5,077 nt of DNA, from positions 1-5,077 of the forward strand of contig JAEZZT010000065.1 of NCBI GenBank assembly GCA_023418435.1, given 5' to 3'. This document shows, one piece after another, positions 1 to 5,077 of the stretch. The notes under the pieces were generated by a model. That model was not told where the DNA came from and ran no database searches. It saw only the letters and a program-made list of their open reading frames with translations. The translations under genes were made by a program, and so were the position numbers. Position 1 is the first letter of the stretch, and the number at the start of each line of letters is the position of its first letter. The DNA comes from Bacillota bacterium (GTDB lineage Bacteria; Bacillota; Negativicutes; Veillonellales; Negativicoccaceae).

Positions 1-349
1 AGACCACCCAGCAAAGCGCCGTCAGTGCCAGCACCAAGGTCACGGGAAAACGCTCCCACAGAGATTGCCACACCGGTACGGAAGTAATGTACGAGTGGCC
101 GAAATCCCCTTGCACGACTTGACCGAGCCAACGTCCGAACTGCCACCAATACGGTTGATCCAAACCCAATTGCGCTTGCATGGCCGCCAATTCCGCTGCC
201 GTCGGCTCGCTATTTCCGTCCAAGGTCAGAATCACCAAGGCGGGATCGCTGGGTGCAATTACCCCCAATAGGAAGGAGAAAAACGTCACGCCCAAAAGAA
301 TGGGTAGCGACAAGACGATTCTCCCTAACATAAACTTTCCGAATTTCAT
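1..349 (-). CDS. NikB/DppB-type ABC transporter inner-membrane permease, N-terminal part (3' end outside window)
   Basis: The first 116 codons of a binding-protein-dependent permease can be read from ATG 349 to the window edge. Residues 9-32 form the first membrane helix (GRIVLSLPILLGVTFFSFLL...). It is followed by the family's periplasmic stretch: APSDPAL, then LGLDQPYWWQFGRWLG (61-76), QGDFGHSYITSVPV (80-93) and ERFPVTLVLALTAL (99-112), which begins helix 2. The DPAL...L..N..PT...LA spacing before LGLDQP matches E. coli NikB as I recall it, where peptide-type DppB proteins are usually shorter. That favours a Nik-like importer without proving nickel. The full protein should be about 310-330 residues, with the EAA loop that contacts the ATPase beyond position 1. 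The second permease and the two ATPases would normally follow there. The 17-bp gap from SBP-B indicates the same transcript. Confidence 0.93.
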   Translation of the reverse strand, partial: MKFGKFMLGRIVLSLPILLGVTFFSFLLGVIAPSDPALVILTLDGNSEPTAAELAAMQAQLGLDQPYWWQFGRWLGQVVQGDFGHSYITSVPVWQSLWERFPVTLVLALTALCWVV

Positions 350-354
350 TATTT

Positions 355-360
355 CTCCTC
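355..360 (-). promoter_or_regulatory. Ribosome binding site of the permease gene
   Basis: GAGGAG lies 5 nt before the ATG at 349-347, inside the 17-bp gap after the SBP-B TAA stop. It confirms the permease start, and its strength contrasts with the coupled start of SBP-B. Confidence 0.85.
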
Positions 361-366
361 AAGGCA

Positions 367-1923
367 TTATTCCGCCCACTCCGTTTCCGCCAAAGTCACA
401 CCGTAAATATTCGGCCGGAAACCTTTGATTTTGCGATTATGAACGAGTAGGTTTTCATCTTCAAACAGCGGCAATAAGGGCGGATCTTGCAGAGCAACAC
501 TTGCCAAACGATCATAAGCGGCTTTTCTTTCCGCCAACGTCTGCGTAGTTGCCAATGCGACCAATTCTCTTTGCGCCTCGGGATTCGTATAGCCCATGTG
601 CCTGCCCACATTGGCCGTCCCTCGCGCACTCGTCGACATCCATTCCCAGTACAGATCCTCCGGATCCATGCTGGACAAGCCGCGAATATGCAAAATCAAA
701 TCATACTTGCCGTCACGCACCGTCTGCGTAGCGGCTGCACCGTCCAACAGCTCGATCGTCACATCGATGCCCAAGGGACGCAGCATCGCCTGAATCCATT
801 CCGCCATCTCTTTATACGGATAACGTGCCGTGCTGGCCTGGGAAATGACCAATTTGGCAGGGATCCGACGATCGCCCAGGACTTCCTTGGCCAACTGCAC
901 CGCCAATTGAGGATTGTGCTCCGGCGCTACTACTTTTCCGAACGGACTTACCGAATTGATCAGGTTGCGAGTGGGTTTGGCATGTCCGCGAAAATAATTT
1001 TTCGCCATTGATTCTCTATCCACCGCCAAAGAAATGGCTTTTTTCATCCGCGGATCGCCCAAGAGACTATTTTCTCCCCGGATGGCCAGGTAATGCGAAA
1101 TCGTGCTCTTGGAGCTGACGACCTCGAATTGCTTTTGCTTGGCCAATTCACCTGCCAACACCGGTGTAATCGCCCCTAGGTCGACGACACCCATGATTTC
1201 TTCCGTCTGCAGTGCGGAAAATCTCGTTTCCGCTTCCGGAATTACCTTAATGCGAAACTTGGCGGTCTTGGCCTTCTGTCCCCAATAGTGCTCATTGCGT
1301 TCAATACGCACATATTGATCCCGTACCACTTCCGTCAAACGGAACGGCCCCGTGCCGATATCCATATTGATGAAATCACCCGTCTGCGGATCCCAACTCT
1401 TGGGATTGAATTGCGCCGAATTCCAATTTCCCATCAAGTAGGGTAGCGTCGGCATGGCATGACCGAATGTCAATCGCACCGTGTAAGGATCCGGAGCCTC
1501 CCATTTTTCCAAAGACGGATACATGAGCTCCAGCGACATGTAGTAAAAGATCGATTTGCGAAATCCCATGGCAATACGATCCAAATTGCGCAACACGGTT
1601 TGTGCATTGAAAGGAGTTCCATCGTGGAAATGCACACCTTGGCGCAAGTGAAATGTCCAGACTTTGGCATCATCACTATGCTCCCAGGAAGTCGCCAGGA
1701 CCGGATAGGGTTCACCATGCTCATCGACGCCGATCAATGGCTCCCATACTTGCAGGATGCTGCTGCAGTAAAAAGCATCCGCCGGTCCCGGCGCTAAGTT
1801 TCTGGCTGCCCCCAAGACAATTTCCTCACGTGATTCGTGACCGGTACTCGGTCCGCAAGCGGCAAGAATACCGATCAACAGCAAAAGGCTCAACGCCAAT
1901 AAGCTTTTTCCGATTTTTCTCAC
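367..1923 (-). CDS. ABC transporter substrate-binding lipoprotein, NikA/DppA/OppA family (SBP-B), paralogue of SBP-A
   Basis: This is the second SBP_bac_5 solute-binding lipoprotein, 518 residues from GTG 1923 (521 from ATG 1932). I prefer the GTG because it gives MRKIGKSLL, matching the MRAKIKN start of SBP-A, and a 4-nt overlap. The signal has a basic end, a leucine-rich core and lipobox LAAC with Cys23. It carries the same ordered motifs as SBP-A: SSILQVWEPLI, LATSWEHSDDAKVWTFHLR, HDGTPFNAQTV, IGTGPFRLTEV, HYWGQKAKTAKFRIKVIPEA, MKKAISLAVDRESMA, RYPYKEMAEWIQ, and a shared C-terminus FEDENLLVHN...YGVTLAETEWAE. By eye somewhat over half of aligned residues are identical to SBP-A, so it arose by tandem duplication. 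It presumably docks on the same permease, whose gene starts 17 bp downstream. Differences around residues 50-60 and 425-450 may give it a different ligand preference. The substrate is unproven. Confidence 0.92.
   Translation of the reverse strand: MRKIGKSLLALSLLLLIGILAACGPSTGHESREEIVLGAARNLAPGPADAFYCSSILQVWEPLIGVDEHGEPYPVLATSWEHSDDAKVWTFHLRQGVHFHDGTPFNAQTVLRNLDRIAMGFRKSIFYYMSLELMYPSLEKWEAPDPYTVRLTFGHAMPTLPYLMGNWNSAQFNPKSWDPQTGDFINMDIGTGPFRLTEVVRDQYVRIERNEHYWGQKAKTAKFRIKVIPEAETRFSALQTEEIMGVVDLGAITPVLAGELAKQKQFEVVSSKSTISHYLAIRGENSLLGDPRMKKAISLAVDRESMAKNYFRGHAKPTRNLINSVSPFGKVVAPEHNPQLAVQLAKEVLGDRRIPAKLVISQASTARYPYKEMAEWIQAMLRPLGIDVTIELLDGAAATQTVRDGKYDLILHIRGLSSMDPEDLYWEWMSTSARGTANVGRHMGYTNPEAQRELVALATTQTLAERKAAYDRLASVALQDPPLLPLFEDENLLVHNRKIKGFRPNIYGVTLAETEWAE
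1920..1923 (-). promoter_or_regulatory. GTGA stop/start overlap coupling SBP-A to SBP-B
   Basis: The GTG start codon (1923-1921) overlaps the TGA stop of SBP-A (1922-1920), the classic 4-nt arrangement for translational coupling. No good Shine-Dalgarno is seen before it; the closest purine run is GGAATGGG within the end of SBP-A. An ATG in the same frame at 1932 is the alternative start; it would give a 13-nt overlap and also lacks a properly spaced Shine-Dalgarno. Confidence 0.6.
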
Positions 1924-3488
1924 TGTGCCCATTCCGTTTCTGCCAAGGTCACACCGTATACCGTGGGTTTGAAACCGCGAATTTTTTTATTGTGAACCAG
2001 CAAATTTTCATCTTCGAAAAGCGGCAAAATTACCGGATGTTCGACCGCAATATCCTGCAGGCGAGAATAGATTTCCCGGCGTTCCTGCAAGGTGCTAGCC
2101 TGCGGAATTCCGTCCAACAAAATTTGCGCCTCATCGTTATGGTAGCCGATATGGTTTTCCCGATTGATCGTGCCTCGCTCATCGTCACTCATCCAATCCG
2201 CCAGCAATTTGCCCGGATCCATCGTCGACAATCCGCGAGTGTGAATCGCCATTTCGTACTGACCGTCACGCATCGCTTGCTTGTATGCGGCGCCGTCCAA
2301 AATCAACAATTGGGCGTCAATTCCCAACGGTGCCAATTCCGACTGAATCCATTCCGCTACCTCTTTATAGGGATAGCGATCCGTGCCATACTGCGGAATC
2401 AGGAAACGAACTTTGACGCGTTTATCCCCCAAGACTTCTTTGGCCAAACGCACTGCCTCCTGCGGATCATACACCGGTTTCACGATGCGTCCGAAAGGAC
2501 TGACCGAGTTAATGAGATTGACGGTAGGTGTCGCATAACCGTAGAAATATTGTTTGACGATGGCATCCCGATCGATGGCCAACGAAATTGCTTTTTTCAA
2601 ACGTTCATCCGCCAGTACACTGTCGCCGCCACGCATCGTGATATAGTGAGTAATCGTCATCTTGTTCGAGAAGAGAGCAAAGCGATCGTCTTTGACCAAT
2701 TCCGTTGCCAAGGCCGGTGTCAAAGCTCCCAGATCGACGACGCCCATAATTTCTTCCGCTTTGAGTGCCGAAAATCTCGTCTCCGGACTCGGAATGACTT
2801 TCACTCGAATTCTTTTGGCCTTTGCTTTTTTACCCCAGAATTGATCGAAACGTTCCAATACGACATATTGATTCTTTTTCACTTCGACCACTCGGAACGG
2901 TCCGGTTCCCTGCGCAATGCCCTTGAAGTCGCCGGTTTTCATATCCAGGCATCTCGGGCTGAACATGGCCGAATTCCAGGAAGCCATCAGGTAGGGCAGC
3001 GTCGGCATCGAATTGGCAAAGGTCAACTTCACCGTATACGGATCCACCACTTCCCAACTCAATAATCCGGGATACATTCTCTCCAACGATGTACCGTAAA
3101 ACGGAGAGGATTTATAGCCCATCACTTTCCAACGATCAAAATTGGCTTTGACCGCCTCCGCATTGAAGGGCTCCCCGTCTTGGAATTGCACGCCCTGACG
3201 GAGATGCAATGTCCATACTTTGCTGTCCGGAGAAGATTCCCAGGAAGTAGCCAATGCCGGCTCCGGATCTCCTTTTTCGCCGAGGGCAATCAACGGCTCC
3301 CAGACCTGCAGAATTGAGGACGTAAAATACGGATCTTTCTCTCCGGGGGCCAAATCACGATGGCCGGCCAGGACGATCTCATGGTCCCCTCCCGTCTGCA
3401 CACCGGTTCCGCAGCCACTGAGCAACAGGACCATTGCCAAGAGGAAGAGAATGGGTAGCAGCACAATATTTTTTATCTTCGCGCGCAT
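1920..3488 (-). CDS. ABC transporter substrate-binding lipoprotein, NikA/DppA/OppA family (SBP-A)
   Basis: This is a periplasmic solute-binding protein of the SBP_bac_5 (cluster C) family, which captures peptides, nickel or metal-chelates for a Nik/Opp/Dpp-type importer. It has 522 residues, normal for the family. Residues 1-26 form a lipoprotein signal: basic MRAKIKN, a hydrophobic core, then lipobox LSGC with Cys26 as the lipidated residue, so it should be membrane-anchored. Family hallmarks follow in order: SSILQVWEPLI, LATSWESSPDSKVWTLHLR with QDGEPFNAEAV, QGTGPFRVVEV then FWGKKAKAKRIRVKVIPSPETR, KKAISLAIDRDAIV, and RYPYKEVAEWIQSELAPLGID. The QGTGPF...QY...ER...WG...VIP.P.TR block resembles E. 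coli NikA. Position between a TonB receptor and a NikB-like permease favours a metal or metallophore ligand. It is a close paralogue of the next gene and overlaps it by 4 nt. Family is certain; nickel is only one candidate. Confidence 0.93.
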   Translation of the reverse strand: MRAKIKNIVLLPILFLLAMVLLLSGCGTGVQTGGDHEIVLAGHRDLAPGEKDPYFTSSILQVWEPLIALGEKGDPEPALATSWESSPDSKVWTLHLRQGVQFQDGEPFNAEAVKANFDRWKVMGYKSSPFYGTSLERMYPGLLSWEVVDPYTVKLTFANSMPTLPYLMASWNSAMFSPRCLDMKTGDFKGIAQGTGPFRVVEVKKNQYVVLERFDQFWGKKAKAKRIRVKVIPSPETRFSALKAEEIMGVVDLGALTPALATELVKDDRFALFSNKMTITHYITMRGGDSVLADERLKKAISLAIDRDAIVKQYFYGYATPTVNLINSVSPFGRIVKPVYDPQEAVRLAKEVLGDKRVKVRFLIPQYGTDRYPYKEVAEWIQSELAPLGIDAQLLILDGAAYKQAMRDGQYEMAIHTRGLSTMDPGKLLADWMSDDERGTINRENHIGYHNDEAQILLDGIPQASTLQERREIYSRLQDIAVEHPVILPLFEDENLLVHNKKIRGFKPTVYGVTLAETEWAQ

Positions 3489-3493
3489 GTCGA

Positions 3494-3500
3494 CTCCTTT
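3494..3500 (-). promoter_or_regulatory. Ribosome binding site of SBP-A
   Basis: AAAGGAG lies 5 nt before the ATG at 3488-3486. This near-consensus Shine-Dalgarno decides the start of SBP-A against the in-frame GTG at 3530, which sits inside the hairpin and would put a non-signal-like, 14-residue charged extension in front of the lipoprotein signal peptide. Confidence 0.85.
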
Positions 3501-3509
3501 CTCATGGTC

Positions 3510-3535
3510 AAAAGCCGTGCCCGAAAGCACGGCTT
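3510..3535 (-). terminator. Intercistronic hairpin with short U-run: weak intrinsic terminator or mRNA-stabilising element
   Basis: On the minus strand AAGCCGTGC (3535-3527) pairs perfectly with GCACGGCTT (3520-3512) around the six-base loop TTTCGG. Transcript positions 3513-3510 are then four U in a row (two in the stem, two after it), followed by GACC. The stem begins 6 nt after the receptor stop codon and ends 11 nt before the Shine-Dalgarno of the next gene. The stem is GC-rich but the U-run is short, so I infer partial termination or 3'-end protection of the receptor mRNA, giving more receptor than ABC transcript. On the plus strand it is followed by ACCATC, not a T-run, so it is unlikely to terminate in that direction. 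Confidence 0.6.
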
Positions 3536-3541
3536 ACCATC

Positions 3542-5077
3542 TTAGAAATTAAATTCTGCAGATAACATCAAGGTTCTCGGCAAGGATACATATACTTGAT
3601 CGCCACGGGATGCCATCCAGTAATCTTTGTCGAAAAGATTGTACACGGTCAAGCCGAAAGTCGCATCATGACCGGCCACCTGTGTTTTATATCTCGCACC
3701 GAGGTCGAAAATCGTATGAGCCGGTACGGTAATTTCCTTCTTCGATGCCTGCGTACGAATGATGCTGTCGCCCGTGTATACGCCGCGTAGGAAGAGGTTC
3801 ATATTGTCATTCGGCTGATACGCAACGCCCAGTGTTGCCGTCCAATCCGGTTGGGCCGGTTGTTTGCGTCCGTCAAGCACCTTCAGGACATTGCGTTCCA
3901 CCACTTTGTCTCCGACTTTTTCTTTGACCTTGACGACATCCGAACGCTTTTCATACTTGGCATCCATATACATCACGCCGCCGAAGACAGTCCATTTCGG
4001 GCTGAGTTTGCCGTTGACATTGAGTTCTACGCCGCGGTTGCGGATCACGCCGTCCATGAATTGCGTCATTGGTTTGTCCGGACCGTTGAGATGTTCGAAA
4101 CGTTTTTCGTTTTGCTTAATGGAGAAGTAGGCCAAGGATAATGCCAAACCGTCACGATAGTATTTCACGCCCACTTCATTCTGTTTGGCTTTGAGCGGTT
4201 GGAAAACCGTGCCGGCATTGGTGTAACTCGGTCCGACGATTTCCCCTTCATTGAAGTATTCCGAATGGTTTGCATAAACGGAAGTATTCTCATTCGGCGA
4301 GTAAACGATACCATAGGTCGGGCTGAAGCCATGCGTACGTACACTCTGTGTATACTTGCCCAATTTCATGGCGGTGCCGGTCGCCCGATGATAATGTCCG
4401 CCCACCAGGACTTGCCATTTGCCGATTTCCATCGTATCCACCAGGGATACACCGAAGAGACGTTGCTTGTAAGTTCTCATCGGTTTCGGATTGGAGCTGA
4501 AAGGTTGCAACTCTCCTTCGATACCGTTGTAGATATTGGCATTACCGATATTCAACAAGCGGAAATTCGTACCCGGAACCGCACCGCCGCGATTTCTCCA
4601 GGACTTATCCATCATCAGGACAATATTGTGCTTGATATTCCCGGTTTCCAACTTGCCACGAATACCTGCCCCTACATAGTAGGAATGCATGCGGTTGAGA
4701 CCATCGGAAATGAACAGTTTATAGTCGCCGCGATTGTTCAAGATCGTAAATGCCGAGTTCTGTCCCGTAATATTGCTGTCCAGATTATTATGATTGAGGC
4801 CGGCATTGAGGAACCAGGACCAGTTTTCGTTCATCTTCTGATCATGATTGAGCGCCACGATGTAGCCTTGTGTGCTCTTGACATTGCCCGGGAAGCCATA
4901 GTCGCCGCTGCCCTTGGGCGCCTTCAGAAGAGTCGGTGTACCTTCGTAATCCTTTTCATAGTCCGCGCCCAATTTGAACCAGCGATGGCCGTTTTTGATT
5001 TCCATATCGCGATAACCGATCAAGAGATTCGTTGTCGCTTTGTCGGTTTGTCGATCCAAGTTCACATAGACACTGGA
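3542..5077 (-). CDS. TonB-dependent siderophore/metallophore-type outer-membrane receptor, C-terminal part (5' end outside window)
   Basis: TonB-dependent receptors are 22-strand outer-membrane barrels that import scarce ligands such as siderophores, cobalamin or metal chelates using TonB/ExbBD energy. The frame stays open to the window edge, so 511 residues plus a TAA stop are visible. Alternating polar/aromatic barrel strands run throughout. Family-typical stretches include VYANHSEYFNEGE (about fragment residues 267-279), GVELNVNGKLSPKWTVFGG (349-367), FDLGARYK (457-464) and YNLFDKDYW (478-486). The protein ends LPRTLMLSAEFNF, with the terminal Phe expected of a BAM-inserted barrel. The signal peptide, TonB box and probably the plug lie beyond 5077. 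An internal GTG at 5065 is not a real start, because barrel-like coding continues upstream of it. The strand pattern resembles the FhuA-like siderophore subfamily, but the ligand cannot be read from this part. The ABC importer genes directly downstream support joint function. The family call is firm and the substrate is unknown. Confidence 0.93.
   Translation of the reverse strand, partial: SSVYVNLDRQTDKATTNLLIGYRDMEIKNGHRWFKLGADYEKDYEGTPTLLKAPKGSGDYGFPGNVKSTQGYIVALNHDQKMNENWSWFLNAGLNHNNLDSNITGQNSAFTILNNRGDYKLFISDGLNRMHSYYVGAGIRGKLETGNIKHNIVLMMDKSWRNRGGAVPGTNFRLLNIGNANIYNGIEGELQPFSSNPKPMRTYKQRLFGVSLVDTMEIGKWQVLVGGHYHRATGTAMKLGKYTQSVRTHGFSPTYGIVYSPNENTSVYANHSEYFNEGEIVGPSYTNAGTVFQPLKAKQNEVGVKYYRDGLALSLAYFSIKQNEKRFEHLNGPDKPMTQFMDGVIRNRGVELNVNGKLSPKWTVFGGVMYMDAKYEKRSDVVKVKEKVGDKVVERNVLKVLDGRKQPAQPDWTATLGVAYQPNDNMNLFLRGVYTGDSIIRTQASKKEITVPAHTIFDLGARYKTQVAGHDATFGLTVYNLFDKDYWMASRGDQVYVSLPRTLMLSAEFNF

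Noticed and set aside
65..428. Short plus-strand open frames near the left end
   Set aside because: They are antisense to the permease start and the end of SBP-B, show no ribosome binding site, and have no recognisable content.
487..1011. A 174-codon plus-strand open frame inside SBP-B
   Set aside because: It is fully antisense to SBP-B, lacks a ribosome binding site, and its product is Arg/His/Gln-rich as expected for the reverse frame of a conserved gene.
1653..3065. A 470-codon plus-strand open frame running antisense to both binding-protein genes
   Set aside because: It lies opposite two clear paralogous genes and crosses their junction, has no Shine-Dalgarno before its ATG, and its translation has no recognisable signal, domain or strand pattern. 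Its length probably reflects codon bias of the real genes; parallel antisense openness in the two paralogues fits a shadow.
3489..3530. Upstream GTG start giving SBP-A 14 more residues
   Set aside because: The codon lies inside the intercistronic hairpin, and the extension would precede a complete lipoprotein signal that already has its own strong Shine-Dalgarno and ATG at 3488.
3489..3541. A promoter or Fur/NikR operator between the receptor and SBP-A
   Set aside because: The 53-bp gap is taken up by the hairpin and the ribosome binding site; I see no -10/-35 pair or Fur-like AT-rich palindrome. The operon promoter is presumably upstream of the receptor, outside the window.
5063..5065. GTG as the start of the receptor gene
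   Set aside because: The frame continues to the window edge with strand-like residues (SSVY before it), and a start there would lack the signal peptide, TonB box and plug. The gene is truncated by the window, not short.

Overview
The window looks like part of one minus-strand operon from a Gram-negative-type (diderm) bacterium. It is almost entirely coding. A TonB-dependent outer-membrane receptor is followed by Nik/Opp-type ABC importer genes with strong Firmicute-like Shine-Dalgarno sequences (AAAGGAG, GAGGAG). The two solute-binding proteins carry lipoprotein signals, and base composition is mid-GC by eye. Together this suggests a diderm Firmicute (Negativicutes, such as a Veillonella/Selenomonas/Megasphaera relative). 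That taxonomic guess is inference; nothing in the window proves it.

Layout in the direction of transcription, from high to low coordinates: (1) 5077-3542, the last 511 residues of a siderophore-type TonB-dependent receptor: most or all of the beta-barrel and the true C-terminus, with the signal peptide, TonB box and probably the plug outside the window. (2) 3541-3489, a 53-bp gap with a 9-bp perfect hairpin and a short U-run, then a strong ribosome binding site. (3) 3488-1920, a lipoprotein substrate-binding protein of the NikA/DppA/OppA family (SBP-A). (4) 1923-367, a second, paralogous lipoprotein (SBP-B), joined to SBP-A by a 4-nt GTGA stop/start overlap. (5) 349-1, the first 116 residues of a NikB/DppB-type permease, cut by the window edge. 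The plus strand holds no convincing gene.

Working model: the receptor takes a ligand across the outer membrane using TonB energy, the lipoproteins bind it in the periplasm, and the permease (with partner permease and ATPases presumably encoded beyond position 1) moves it across the inner membrane. NikA- and NikB-like features point to a metal or metal-chelate substrate (nickel, cobalt, or an opine- or histidine-type metallophore), but residues I align with the NikA ligand pocket are replaced, so the substrate is not settled. The most interesting points are the tandem duplicated binding proteins fed by one receptor, the hairpin separating the receptor from the ABC genes, and the altered pocket residues.
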